From Ignavibacteria bacterium (GTDB taxonomy: Bacteria > Bacteroidota > Ignavibacteria > Tepidaquicellales > Tepidaquicellaceae), in assembly GCA_016709315.1 (NCBI GenBank), contig JADJMZ010000001.1, positions 1,244,613 through 1,308,612 on the forward strand: a stretch of DNA of 64,000 nucleotides, given 5' to 3'. A program made the position numbers and the translations under genes. How positions within the stretch are numbered: position 1 is the stretch's first letter; each line of letters begins with the position of its first letter. The notes beneath the pieces are model-generated. The model searched no databases. It had not been told where the DNA came from and saw only the letters and a list, made by a program, of their open reading frames with translations. Of this stretch, positions 46,781 through 55,583 are shown piece after piece.

Positions 46781-48721
46781 TTAAGGTCTCGCAGTAAAAA
46801 CAGATAATAATGAATTATTGTCAGTGATACTGAGATCTCCGCTGTCAACAAAATCATCGCCTGTAACATCAGAAGGATAATAACCGCTGAGAGAATTTAA
46901 AGCGTCATTGTCTATTGCGCTTAAATCCGCTGCATCAATTGATCCGTCCTGATAATTGTATATCTCGCCGCTGCTGATTCCGCCTGCAACATCACCACCG
47001 TACATGCAATATTTGCTTCCCGAAAGAATCTGATTACTACCGTATGCCTGTGAACTTGATGTTGTAAAGTTATAAGAATTTACTGAACCGGCTGTATATG
47101 ATTCTCCGCCTGATTTACTCCAGGTTTCAAGATGATTTCTTTGTCTTACCTGAAGGTAATATGTTCCGGAAGGAGCATAATTGAAACAGAATGTTCCGGT
47201 GAAAGTAGTTGCATTAATTACCGCAGCAGCAGAATCAACAACGCTGTATGGAGCAGTATTATTTCTTAAATAAACTCTTACAGTGTCTGCCTTATTTAAT
47301 GTAGCGCCGTTATAAAATCCCTGCGCAATGACAGTAATGTTATAATCAGTCGGAACAGGTAAAGTATAGTTTTTCGGATTGAATTGTGCCCAGTTACTTG
47401 TCCAGTTGTTTGTTCCGAAAGCTCCTCTGTATGAAACATTTTCAAATCCTGATAGATTAGCATTTGTAAAATCTGCTCCGCTTAATGCAGGAGATCCGCC
47501 TGCCGGAATCCAGTTTGTAATATTATTGCCGGACGGATCAGGATAAATGTTAAAAGGATTAGTCAGCTGAACCGAAGTATTGGCTGCATATGAAGTGTTG
47601 AAATTATTTATGAATGTTACCGGATCAGGTGTAATGGTTCCGCCTGTCTGATCAGCAAGAGTAACATTTCCGGAGAATATGTTTGTTCTGAGTTGTACTG
47701 TTCCGCCGTTAGCATCATTAATCACTCCGGAACCATCGAATCTTATTCCAGCTCTCCAGCCCATTATAATAGAATTGTAAATACAAGCCTGCATATTTCT
47801 TCTTAAATGTCCGCCTCTCTGAAACAAAGGATTAACTACAGTACCTGTTGTTTCAAATGGTCCTACAACTGTCATATTTGAAAAGAAAGGTCTTGTTCTT
47901 GGATTGTTTGTATTTGAAGGCGAGTTTACGTTATTGTCAATTTCAAATCCGTTTGAAGAACTGACATCAGCTATATCCTTATCTCTTACGCTAAGTCCGT
48001 ACTGTATTTTTCCCTGAAATCCGTTATCACAATCCCAGTCATCATCAAGACCTTTGTAAGCGATAAGATATTTAGGGTTTACTCTGCCTCCAAACCATTC
48101 AAAAGAATCATCGCCGCTGTAACTTACCTGTACGTATTCAATTGTAGTACCGCTTCCTACGCCACCCATAGTAAGACCGTTTATTTCATTTCCTGAAACG
48201 CCTGTTAAATTTACTCCAGGAAATTCGAGTCTTACATATCTGAATACACCGGAATTGTCATTATTAACGACCGGCTGACCTCCGTAAACAGGACCGAGAC
48301 CCGCACCGAATCCTTCTATTTCTGCTGAATCAACGCCGGTTGCTGTATTTATTGCGGCTCTTCCTAAAATTATAATTCCGCCCCAGTCACCTGTATTTCT
48401 CTGACCTGCAGGTTTTTCACTTGTAAAAACTATCGGGCAGTCTGCTGTACCTGATGCAAAGATCTGTGCGCCTCTTTTTATTATGAGAGTTCCTTTTGTT
48501 TCGAAATCTCCTTTTATAACTGTTCCGGCAGGAATTGTAATTGATCCGCCGTTTTCTATGTAGTTAAAACCTTTCATCAGATATGTAGTAGTTCTTGTTA
48601 ACACTACATTTCCTGATATGCTTGATGAGTTTAATGTTGTTGAATCAACCGTCTGAGCTGAAGTAATTCCTGATACGGTTAAAATCATTGCAATGCAAAT
48701 GATTGAGAATATAATTCTCAT
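46781..48721 (-). CDS. Secreted beta-helix-like protein with C-terminal dockerin-type repeats
   Basis: 646 residues, signal peptide RIIFSIICIAMILTVSGITSAQ. Residues 30-420 follow a pattern of repeated short strands: GSITIPAGTVIKGDFETKGTLIIKRGAQIFASGT, TGDWGGIIILGRAAIN, GVFRYVRLEFPGVNL, IEYVQVSYSGDDSFEWFGGRV, as in right-handed parallel beta-helices seen on surface proteins. After a linker domain (PSGTYYLQVRQRNHLETWS) the last ~55 residues hold two calcium-loop motifs, YQDGSIDAADLSAIDND and DVTGDDFVDSGDLSITDNN, typical of dockerin type I. There is no YPNPFNP domain, so it may be retained through the dockerin instead. A spacing of 83 bases to the T9SS sandwich gene suggests one transcript. Confidence 0.82.
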   Translation of the reverse strand: MRIIFSIICIAMILTVSGITSAQTVDSTTLNSSSISGNVVLTRTTTYLMKGFNYIENGGSITIPAGTVIKGDFETKGTLIIKRGAQIFASGTADCPIVFTSEKPAGQRNTGDWGGIIILGRAAINTATGVDSAEIEGFGAGLGPVYGGQPVVNNDNSGVFRYVRLEFPGVNLTGVSGNEINGLTMGGVGSGTTIEYVQVSYSGDDSFEWFGGRVNPKYLIAYKGLDDDWDCDNGFQGKIQYGLSVRDKDIADVSSSNGFEIDNNVNSPSNTNNPRTRPFFSNMTVVGPFETTGTVVNPLFQRGGHLRRNMQACIYNSIIMGWRAGIRFDGSGVINDANGGTVQLRTNIFSGNVTLADQTGGTITPDPVTFINNFNTSYAANTSVQLTNPFNIYPDPSGNNITNWIPAGGSPALSGADFTNANLSGFENVSYRGAFGTNNWTSNWAQFNPKNYTLPVPTDYNITVIAQGFYNGATLNKADTVRVYLRNNTAPYSVVDSAAAVINATTFTGTFCFNYAPSGTYYLQVRQRNHLETWSKSGGESYTAGSVNSYNFTTSSSQAYGSNQILSGSKYCMYGGDVAGGISSGEIYNYQDGSIDAADLSAIDNDALNSLSGYYPSDVTGDDFVDSGDLSITDNNSLLSVFTARP

Positions 48722-48841
48722 TGTGTTTATCTCCTTTTTGGTTTAATTGAAATTTCTTTATGCAAATTTCGGAAAAGAATGTTTAGAAATTATAACGGGC
48801 GGGTTAATAATGTTACTGTAGTATTATTCTAATGTAAAGTT

Positions 48842-49579
48842 TTATGATACCATTTTAAAATTGCTGACTTCAATGAATTCATTTATCCGTATGTTTCCAG
48901 AAAAATCAATTGTTAAGTATGAAGATGGGATGTCTGTCCAGCATCCAGTATTGTAATATTCAGCGCCTGAGACTTTTTTGAAAAGTGACTGATGTGTATG
49001 TCCGCAGATAATAACATCTGCATTCTGACGCCGGCAGTGTTCTATAGCTCTGTCAGCTATTTTAAGGGATAATCTGAGCCAGCCTTTGCTTTTTTTCTTT
49101 ATGAATCTGGAAATTGTCTGATTCTCTCTGTCATATTTCTGAATTTTATTGTAAATGAAAGATGATACAGCGCTGACTATTATATTCTCGTTGAGGAATC
49201 TGTCAAACTGATGCCCGTGTATCGCAAGAAATTTTCTGTTCCTGTAAATCCAACTGAACTCCTTATACGCTTTCACTCCCATCAGATGTGACATTATATC
49301 TATCAGTCCTTCATCATGATTTCCTTCCACCCAGATCACTTCTGTATTTCTGTCCGGATTTGAAAGTTTTCTTATAAATGAAAGCAGGTTCCAGTGTTCT
49401 TTTTTTAATCTCCTGAAATTCAGATCATCAAATATATCCCCTAGAAGAATAAGCCTGTTGAATTTATAACTCTGAAGCATGTCTATAACCTGTGACGGTC
49501 TTGATACTTCTGATCCGAGATGAATGTCCGATACGATTATTGTATCAATGTGAATTTTATTCTGATCTTCTGTTCTCAT
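48842..49579 (-). CDS. UDP-2,3-diacylglucosamine pyrophosphatase-like metallophosphoesterase
   Basis: 245 residues. The calcineurin-fold metal ligands appear in order: IVSDIHLGS (DxH), LLGDIFDD (GDxxDD), EGNHDEG (GNHD), AIHGHQFD (GHxFD) and ICGHTHQS (GHTH). This is the pattern of the LpxH/LpxG-like group that removes UMP from UDP-2,3-diacylglucosamine in lipid A synthesis, in the version found in Bacteroidota, with a basic region RFIKKKSKGWLRL for membrane contact. It is cytoplasmic and peripheral. The gene stands alone; 120 bases separate it from the beta-helix gene downstream. A generic phosphoesterase is the alternative. Confidence 0.78.
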   Translation of the reverse strand: MRTEDQNKIHIDTIIVSDIHLGSEVSRPSQVIDMLQSYKFNRLILLGDIFDDLNFRRLKKEHWNLLSFIRKLSNPDRNTEVIWVEGNHDEGLIDIMSHLMGVKAYKEFSWIYRNRKFLAIHGHQFDRFLNENIIVSAVSSFIYNKIQKYDRENQTISRFIKKKSKGWLRLSLKIADRAIEHCRRQNADVIICGHTHQSLFKKVSGAEYYNTGCWTDIPSSYLTIDFSGNIRINEFIEVSNFKMVS

Positions 49580-49649
49580 GTTTTATGCTTTAATTTTCCT
49601 GCACAAATTTAAGGACAGAATGTTTCCGCCTTGTAAACTAAATGTTATG

Positions 49650-49682
49650 AAATAAAAAAGGCGAGTCATATCTGACTCACCT
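49650..49682 (-). terminator. Terminator of the arsR-arsM unit
   Basis: On the minus strand GGTGAGTCA-GATA-TGACTCGCC (49660-49681) has one mismatch and is followed by TTTTTTATT. It lies about 160 bases after the arsM stop. The gap 49580-49845 otherwise holds only AT-rich sequence, including a GATTTTAGATTTTAGATC run just after arsM. Confidence 0.75.
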
Positions 49683-49845
49683 TACTTTCTTTTGCAGCTT
49701 ACAACTTCAAAATTGAAAAAGGAAATTACTATAAACAATTAATATGAATCAGAGTAATCCTTCAAGCAATATCGTCTATGTAATATAAGTATGCATGAAT
49801 TATAAAAATAAATCAAAAATCCAAGATCTAAAATCTAAAATCAAT

Positions 49846-50655
49846 CTACGCTTCCTTCTCGCCATAAACCGTTATACTGTAAATTCCCGCACCGCTTTCT
49901 TTGTAATTCTCTATTTCCTCTTTTGATAAATATTTTGACAATATGTCATCGGGAATAAGTATAGTTTTCTCTTTCTGAATCGTGACATTTTTAAATCCTG
50001 CTTTTTTCACAATTCCAATGTATTCATCTTTCTGCACTGCTCCGGATACACAGCCTGCATACATCTCACCGGCTTTGCGGATATTGGCAGGCAGATCTCC
50101 TTTCAGCACAATGTCTGAAACACTGAAATGTCCGCCCGGTTTCATTACTCTCATTATTTCACCAAAAGCTTTTTCTTTATCAGGAACAAGATTAAGCACA
50201 CAGTTACTTACTATTACATCGGCAGTACCATCATTTACAGGAAGGTTTTCTATGTCACCGTAAATAAATTCCACATTATCAAATCCGAATTTCTTCGCAT
50301 TGGCGTTTGCTTTTTCGATCATTGCTTCTGTAAAGTCAATGCCGATTACTTTCCCCTTTTCCCCGGTTTCAGCTCTTGCAACAAAGCAGTCATTTCCGGC
50401 GCCGGATCCAAGGTCAATAACAGTATCTCCTTCTTTTATTTTTGCGAACTGTATCGGAAGACCGCAGCCGAGTCCCAGATCTGCTTCGGGATTATATCCT
50501 TTAATATCTTTATATTCGTCATTCATGATGTTGTATGTTTCGTCCGAACAGCAGCCCGAGCCGCAACATGATGTCTCGTTTGTTTCTTTACTTTGCAATG
50601 CTATTTCACTGTACTTCTCTTTCACAGTTTGTTTAAGTTCTTCTGAAGTTTTCAT
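49846..50655 (-). CDS. arsM: Arsenite S-adenosylmethionine methyltransferase
   Basis: 269 residues. It has the ArsM cysteine set: TSCCGSGCC (Cys 30, 31, 35, 36), VSNCVLNLVP (about residue 150) and YAGCVSGA (about residue 200), the last two being the As(III)-binding pair. SAM motif I is VIDLGSGAGNDCFVA, preceded by LGLGCGLPIQFA. The reaction is stepwise methylation of arsenite to methylated, volatile or exported forms, in the cytoplasm. It is 49 bases downstream of arsR on the same strand, forming an arsenic-responsive unit without arsB or arsC nearby. Confidence 0.93.
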   Translation of the reverse strand: MKTSEELKQTVKEKYSEIALQSKETNETSCCGSGCCSDETYNIMNDEYKDIKGYNPEADLGLGCGLPIQFAKIKEGDTVIDLGSGAGNDCFVARAETGEKGKVIGIDFTEAMIEKANANAKKFGFDNVEFIYGDIENLPVNDGTADVIVSNCVLNLVPDKEKAFGEIMRVMKPGGHFSVSDIVLKGDLPANIRKAGEMYAGCVSGAVQKDEYIGIVKKAGFKNVTIQKEKTILIPDDILSKYLSKEEIENYKESGAGIYSITVYGEKEA

Positions 50656-50704
50656 TTTTTTTTATTTTAATTTAATTTTACAAATTTTTTCTATTGTTAA
50701 ATAT

Positions 50705-51049
50705 TCAGCAGCACTTTGCCTTGCTGTTTTCAGCTTTTGTCTTGGCTTTATTGAAGAAGCTGTTGAAACCTGAAGCGAATTTATCGAATATCTTCCAGTT
50801 GATGCAGTAGCAGGATTTTGTTCCGTCAATACTTCCCTGAATAAGTCCTGCATTTACGAGTTCCTTCAGGTGCTGCGAGACAGTTGACTGCGCCAGCGGC
50901 AGCACTTCCACTATCTCTCCGCAAATACACATGTCTTTTGCGGCTATTGCTTTCAGTATCGCCACTCTCGCCGGATGGCTGATCGCTTTTGCAAAATCCG
51001 CAAGTTCTATTTCAGTTTTTTTGAATTCCTCTTTTTTGTTTTGAGCCAT
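50705..51049 (-). CDS. arsR: ArsR-family metalloregulator
   Basis: 114 residues. Winged helix: LADFAKAISHPARVAILKAIAAKDMCICGEIVEVLPLAQSTVSQHLKELVNAGLI, with AQSTVSQHLKEL as the recognition helix. Candidate As(III) ligands are Cys41 and Cys43 (MCICGEI), Cys80/82 (KSCYCIN) and the terminal Cys113-Cys114 (AKCC). It represses its own operon and arsM until arsenite binds. An operator with its promoter lies directly upstream (51073-51107), and arsM starts 49 bases downstream. Confidence 0.92.
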   Translation of the reverse strand: MAQNKKEEFKKTEIELADFAKAISHPARVAILKAIAAKDMCICGEIVEVLPLAQSTVSQHLKELVNAGLIQGSIDGTKSCYCINWKIFDKFASGFNSFFNKAKTKAENSKAKCC

Positions 51050-51072
51050 GTTAGATTGTTTGTTAATCTTTT

Positions 51073-51107
51073 ATCGTAAAAATACGATTAATGTCTGTAA
51101 AGTCAAA
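51073..51107 (-). promoter_or_regulatory. arsR promoter with overlapping ArsR operator
   Basis: ATCGTA-AAAA-TACGAT (51073-51088) is a perfect inverted repeat 24 bases before the arsR start. On the minus strand a -33 TTTG (51107-51104), 19-base spacer and -7 TATTTTTA (51084-51077) fit the Bacteroidota promoter consensus TTTG-N19-TAnnTTTG. The -7 lies inside the operator, so repressor binding would block the polymerase. Confidence 0.75.
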
Positions 51108-51250
51108 TGCAAAATTAAATCTCTCGGCCTTTATGATTTTTTATAAACAATTGAATTCAAACAGACCAGCACTTCTTTGTATAAATAAACAATTTTGACG
51201 GATGTAAAATATCAGAAATCTCTATACACAACAAATTTTTCTGGAGAGAA

Positions 51251-51358
51251 TTCTCGCAGATGACCGCAGAATTTTCACGCAGAATTTCGCAGAAACAAGA
51301 TTATTAAAAAGATTATTTGCGTAAATCAGCGAATTTTTTCTGCGGATATCTGCGAGAA
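51251..51358. repeat. Imperfect long inverted repeat between arsR and cydA
   Basis: A 21-base arm (51251-51271, TTCTCGCAGATG then ACCGCAGAA) is inverted at 51338-51358 with two changes, around a 66-base interior that includes further GCAGAA units (ACGCAGAATTTCGCAGAAA). The 405-base gap 51050-51454 otherwise holds the arsR promoter and, just before cydA, TATTTTTG at 51432-51439, a -7-like element without a -33 match. No gene is seen here. Confidence 0.7.
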
Positions 51359-51454
51359 AATATTTTTGCCGTGTATCAAGATCAGAAATATATACTTGTA
51401 CAAATGTATAGATTAAAATTAATAAACAGTATATTTTTGTAAAAATCTACTTCC

Positions 51455-52858
51455 ATGAATGAAGTTGTAATTTTTTTATCACGTCTCCAGTTCGCTCTGA
51501 CAAATATATTTCATTATTTCTATCCTCCTTTTTCTATTGGTCTCGGATTATTTCTTGTAATTTCAGAAGGCATTTATTTAAAAACAAAGAATCTTTTATG
51601 GCTGCAGGTTAGCCGTTTCTGGACAAAGATTTTCGCTTTGACTTTTACGATTGGCGTAGCGACAGGCATTCCTATGGAGTTCCAGTTCGGAACCAACTGG
51701 GCTGACTATTCTCGTTTTGTCGGAGATGTATTCGGAAGCGCTCTGGCTGCAGAAGGAATTTTTGCATTTTTCCTTGAATCGGGGTTTCTTGCAATACTTC
51801 TCTTCGGATCAGGAAGGGTTTCTCCGAAATTCCATTTCTTCAGCACAATAATGGTATGTCTCGGCGCTCATTTCAGCGCGGTATGGATAGTAATAGCAAA
51901 TTCCTGGATGCAGACTCCTGCCGGATTTGAAATTGTAATGGGACCTAACGGCATGAGAGCAGAGATAACCGATTTCTGGACTATGGTTTTCAATCCTTCA
52001 TCAATGATAAGATTGATTCACACATTAATGGGCTGCTGGTTAGCGGGATCATTTTTTGTTTTAAGCGTAAGCGCCTGGTATCTTTTGAAAAAGAAACATA
52101 TTGCTTTTGCCTCTGCATCAATGAAAGTCTCTTTAATTATTGCAGTTGTAATCTCACTCGCGCAATTGGTCTTATCAGGAGATAAAAGCGCTAAGATAGT
52201 TCATGAATATCAGCCGGTGAAATTCGCTGCAATGGAAGGTCACTGGAAAAGCGGTCCTGCCGGTTTAACAATTTTAGGATATATTGATGAAAGTAATAAG
52301 AAGACAACAGGAATTACTATTCCGGCAATTACAAGTATTCTAATCGGTCTTGATCCGGCTTATCCGATAACAGGACTTGATTCGATCCCGGTAAATGAGA
52401 GACCTCCATTACAGTTAACATTTCAGAGTTATCATATTATGATCGCAATAGGCGTAACTTTAATTTTTCTTTCCCTTCTCGGATGTTTTCTCTGGTGGAA
52501 AGGAAAGCTTTTTAATTCAAGATATGTACTTTGGATGTTTGTATTCTCTGTTTTTCTTCCGGTCATTGCCAATACTGCCGGATGGGTAACTGCTGAAGTT
52601 GGCCGTCAGCCGTGGATAGTTTACGGACTGATGAAAACTGCTGAAGGAGTCTCACCGACTTTGTCTTCAGGACAATTGTATTTTTCAAATATTTTGTTTT
52701 TCATTTTATATCTGATGCTTTTCATTGTTTTTATTTATGTGCTGAATAATAAGATCATGCACGGTCCTGAATCTGCGGAAACTATTGATACTGAAGCTTC
52801 ATTAGTAAAGCTTCCTCAGAAGATAAGAGATGTTTTAGATTCAAAACGAAAAGATTAA
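51455..52858 (+). CDS. cydA: Cytochrome bd ubiquinol oxidase subunit I
   Basis: 467 residues with about nine membrane helices. The heme-ligand His is in FALTNIFHYFYPP (H20); a second conserved region is GTNWADYSRFVGDVFGSALAAEGIFAFFLESGFLA. WIVIANSWMQTPAGF and AEVGRQPWIVYGLMKTAEGVSP are diagnostic of CydA, and the Q-loop is of the short type. It reduces O2 to water with electrons from quinol in the inner membrane, supporting low-oxygen respiration. cydB follows 10 bases downstream. Confidence 0.95.
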   Translation: MNEVVIFLSRLQFALTNIFHYFYPPFSIGLGLFLVISEGIYLKTKNLLWLQVSRFWTKIFALTFTIGVATGIPMEFQFGTNWADYSRFVGDVFGSALAAEGIFAFFLESGFLAILLFGSGRVSPKFHFFSTIMVCLGAHFSAVWIVIANSWMQTPAGFEIVMGPNGMRAEITDFWTMVFNPSSMIRLIHTLMGCWLAGSFFVLSVSAWYLLKKKHIAFASASMKVSLIIAVVISLAQLVLSGDKSAKIVHEYQPVKFAAMEGHWKSGPAGLTILGYIDESNKKTTGITIPAITSILIGLDPAYPITGLDSIPVNERPPLQLTFQSYHIMIAIGVTLIFLSLLGCFLWWKGKLFNSRYVLWMFVFSVFLPVIANTAGWVTAEVGRQPWIVYGLMKTAEGVSPTLSSGQLYFSNILFFILYLMLFIVFIYVLNNKIMHGPESAETIDTEASLVKLPQKIRDVLDSKRKD

Positions 52859-52868
52859 AATTCAAATT

Positions 52869-53885
52869 ATGGATCTCAATATAATCTGGTTTATTTTAAT
52901 AGTGATCATACTTACCGGTTATGCAATACTCGACGGATTTGATTTCGGCGTCGGCATACTTCATTTGTTTCACAAAAGTGACAGTGACAAAAGAATATCC
53001 ATTAACAGCATAGGTCCGCTGTGGGACGGGAATGAAGTCTGGCTTGTTGTCGGCGGCGGCGCTTTGTTCGCTGCATTTCCGGAAGTATATGCAACAGTCT
53101 TTTCGGGATTTTACAATGCATTCATACTTCTGCTGATGATGCTTTTATTCAGGGGAGTTGCAATAGAATTCAGAAGCAAAAGAGAAAATCCGAAATGGAG
53201 AAAAAGCTGGGATATATGTTTCAGCGCCGGAAGTCTGGGTGCTGCATTGATTTTTGGCATTGCTCTCGGAAACCTTGCGAGGGGAATTCCCCTCGATGAG
53301 AAAAAAAATGTACTCAGCGGTTTCACTGATCTTTTGAATCCTTATTCAGTATTGGTCGGACTGACTGCCGTTTCTCTGCTGACGCTGCACGGTGCAATAT
53401 TTCTGATTATGAAAACCGAAGGGGAAATGAGAGAAAATATCAGCGGCATTGTTAAGAAGTTAATTTATATTTTTATTTCCCTATATGCAATTACAACTAT
53501 TTCAACTTTCATTTATCAGCCTCATTTACTCGAAGTCTTTTTCAAATACATCTGGCTTGGAATAATTCCTGTCATGACTTTACTTCTCGTTCTCAATATT
53601 CCGAGAGAGATACATTTCGGCAGAGAGTTAAATGCTTTCCTTTCCTCCTCCGGTACAATTGCACTGCTGATATCATTAGTGGCGGTTGGTATCTTTCCGA
53701 ATCTTGTGATATCGGATCCCGTTCCGCAAAACAGTCTTAACATTTACAACTCTGCTTCTTCAAAAAACACGCTCACAACTATGCTTATAATTGCCTGCAT
53801 AGGCGCGCCGCTTGTAGTGAGTTATACTATTGCCGTTTACTGGATATTCAGAGGAAAGGTGAAGATTGACAAGAACAGTTATTAA
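52869..53885 (+). CDS. cydB: Cytochrome bd ubiquinol oxidase subunit II
   Basis: 338 residues with about eight membrane helices. NIIWFILIVIILTGYAILDGFDFGVGILHLF is the standard CydB start, then SIGPLWDGNEVWLVVGGGALFAAFPEVYA and FRGVAIEFRSK. It stabilises the heme pocket of CydA and forms the oxidase heterodimer. It starts 10 bases after cydA, and no cydX-like small subunit or cydCD follows. The following 180 bases hold a palindromic repeat pair rather than a gene. Confidence 0.95.
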   Translation: MDLNIIWFILIVIILTGYAILDGFDFGVGILHLFHKSDSDKRISINSIGPLWDGNEVWLVVGGGALFAAFPEVYATVFSGFYNAFILLLMMLLFRGVAIEFRSKRENPKWRKSWDICFSAGSLGAALIFGIALGNLARGIPLDEKKNVLSGFTDLLNPYSVLVGLTAVSLLTLHGAIFLIMKTEGEMRENISGIVKKLIYIFISLYAITTISTFIYQPHLLEVFFKYIWLGIIPVMTLLLVLNIPREIHFGRELNAFLSSSGTIALLISLVAVGIFPNLVISDPVPQNSLNIYNSASSKNTLTTMLIIACIGAPLVVSYTIAVYWIFRGKVKIDKNSY

Positions 53886-53947
53886 TTTTAGTGATCTTAT
53901 TGCCTTAGCCGAAATTGGTTCTATATTGAAACTTTTGGAAAACCTTA

Positions 53948-54036
53948 CTGTCATTCCCGAACGCTTTTGTCGGGAATTCAATCATTGAAAACTATCTTAA
54001 AAATGGATTCCCGATAGGAGCACTCGGGAATGACAG
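53948..54036. repeat. Paired ATTCCC/GGGAAT palindromes
   Basis: CTGTCATTCCCGA (53948-53960) is perfectly inverted as TCGGGAATGACAG at 54024-54036. Each end also carries its own hairpin: ATTCCCGA...TCGGGAAT at 53953-53977 and ATTCCCGA...TCGGGAAT at 54007-54030. It sits between the convergent cydB and serine-hydrolase genes and may also serve as a terminator. Similar ATTCCC units recur at 57766 and 63863. Confidence 0.7.
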
Positions 54037-54065
54037 TCGTTGGAGAGTTAGTTTTTCAGAAGTCT

Positions 54066-55496
54066 CTACTGATTAAGTTTCCGTATTGATTCTTCAGCCC
54101 TTTTATTCCCAGGTCTTATCTTCAACGCCTGTTCATAACATTTTCTCGCTTTATCTTTATCGCTTTTGAGTAAATATGCGTCTCCCAAATCATTCCATGC
54201 GACAACTATATCCGGAAATTCCTTTGTATAAACAGTGTAAAGAGCTATCGCATTATCCGCATCATTCTCTCTTAAAAATTCCCTGCCTGCAAATAGCAGT
54301 ATCATATCATTTTCAGGATCAACTCCTGCTGCTGAAAGTTCTTCTTTGTAATTTACAATAAAATTATCCGCGCCTTTTTCTTTTATGATATCATAAATGA
54401 CCTTTGCGGGAGGAGGACTGAATGGTTTTATTTCCCGATCATTCAGCACAGCCGATAATCTCTGAGATACTTCTTCAGCCGATCCTTGATCAAAGTTTGA
54501 AAGCACGATCATCACATAATTCTTTTCCATATTGATCCCGAAAACCGCGCTTATTCCGGGAGCGCCGCCTGCTATTGCAAATCTTCCGTTTCTCTTGAAT
54601 TCATCCCAGTTCTGATACTGAACAGGAAACAGAGGAGAGTTGAAAAGTCTGACCTTACTTTCATCTGAAAGCAGACGGTTATCATTGATCAGAGACTGCG
54701 CAAACTTGTTCATGTCTCCTGTTGTTGAATATATTCCTCCTGCTCCGGCTCCGATAATATTCATATCTGAATTATTTTCCTTCGGTCCTAACTGTCCGGA
54801 AAGATATCCTTTTGCTTTTCCATCAGCTTCCGTATTCACAACCTTAAATCCGGTATTGTCCATTCCCGTCTTATTAAAAATCCTTTCCTTAAGTATCTCT
54901 TCCAGAATCTTCCCTTCAATTTTTTCAATTATGGCTGCCAGAATGACATAACCCGAATTTGAATACTGTACCTGGATGCCGGGAGGGAAGTTCAGCTTTT
55001 CATTCCTTATCACAGTCAATACATCGCTTATGTTTTTTAGATTACGCAGTTCATCCGGATTCATTGCTTCCCTCAAAAAATCGCCGAAACCGGATGTGTG
55101 ATCAGTGAGCTGTTGTATTGTAACATTACCTGATATATCTGATGAAAATCCTGTCAGGTATTTGCCTATGTTATCCGACATGCTGATTTTATTTTCATCT
55201 GCAAGCTGATGTATAAGAGTTTTCACGAAGAACTTTGTAATAGATCCGGTCTGAAATTTTGTACCGGAAGTATTCGGAATATTTTTATCGTAATCTGCAT
55301 TTCCGATTGAAGTTTCGAAAGCAACCTTGCCGTCACTTACGATCAGGACATTACCGGAATACACTCCTTTTGAATATGCTTCATTTATTATTTCACTGAA
55401 TTTACTTTCATTAGTATTTTCACTGTTCTGCGCTGAAAGCGCAGCTGGTAAAATTAAAAACAAAGTAGTTATAATATTAGCTTTAAATTTTTTCAT
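54066..55496 (-). CDS. Secreted beta-lactamase-fold serine hydrolase with TPR tail
   Basis: 476 residues, signal peptide NIITTLFLILPAALSAQ. The serine-hydrolase (class C / CubicO-like) motifs are S85-I-T-K88 (TGSITKFFVK) and YSNSGY (about residue 176); the third motif is probably GGAPG near residue 310. The reaction could be D-amino-acid peptide or ester hydrolysis, not necessarily beta-lactam resistance. The last ~60 residues are TPR-like (VVAWNDLGDAYLLKSDKDKARKCYEQALKIRPGN), an added protein-binding module. It is exported to the periplasm. The gene stands downstream of the sigma/anti-sigma pair but a terminator separates them. Confidence 0.88.
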   Translation of the reverse strand: MKKFKANIITTLFLILPAALSAQNSENTNESKFSEIINEAYSKGVYSGNVLIVSDGKVAFETSIGNADYDKNIPNTSGTKFQTGSITKFFVKTLIHQLADENKISMSDNIGKYLTGFSSDISGNVTIQQLTDHTSGFGDFLREAMNPDELRNLKNISDVLTVIRNEKLNFPPGIQVQYSNSGYVILAAIIEKIEGKILEEILKERIFNKTGMDNTGFKVVNTEADGKAKGYLSGQLGPKENNSDMNIIGAGAGGIYSTTGDMNKFAQSLINDNRLLSDESKVRLFNSPLFPVQYQNWDEFKRNGRFAIAGGAPGISAVFGINMEKNYVMIVLSNFDQGSAEEVSQRLSAVLNDREIKPFSPPPAKVIYDIIKEKGADNFIVNYKEELSAAGVDPENDMILLFAGREFLRENDADNAIALYTVYTKEFPDIVVAWNDLGDAYLLKSDKDKARKCYEQALKIRPGNKRAEESIRKLNQ

Positions 55497-55525
55497 AAAG
55501 TTTATAGTTATTTCTTTTTAATGTT

Positions 55526-55562
55526 AATAAAAATCCGGCGCAGGATTTTTCCCGTGCCGGAT
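55526..55562 (-). terminator. Terminator of the sigma/anti-sigma unit
   Basis: ATCCGGCGC (55533-55541) pairs with GTGCCGGAT (55554-55562) with one wobble around a 12-base loop. On the minus strand it is followed by TTTTTATT. It lies 22 bases after the stop of the anti-sigma-like gene. Confidence 0.8.
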
Positions 55563-55583
55563 ATTAGTGATGAATGTTACAGT

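Noticed and set aside
54066..55496. Antibiotic-resistance beta-lactamase
   Set aside because: The fold is shared by many esterases and peptidases. The SxxK and YxN motifs alone do not show beta-lactam hydrolysis, and the TPR tail argues for another role.
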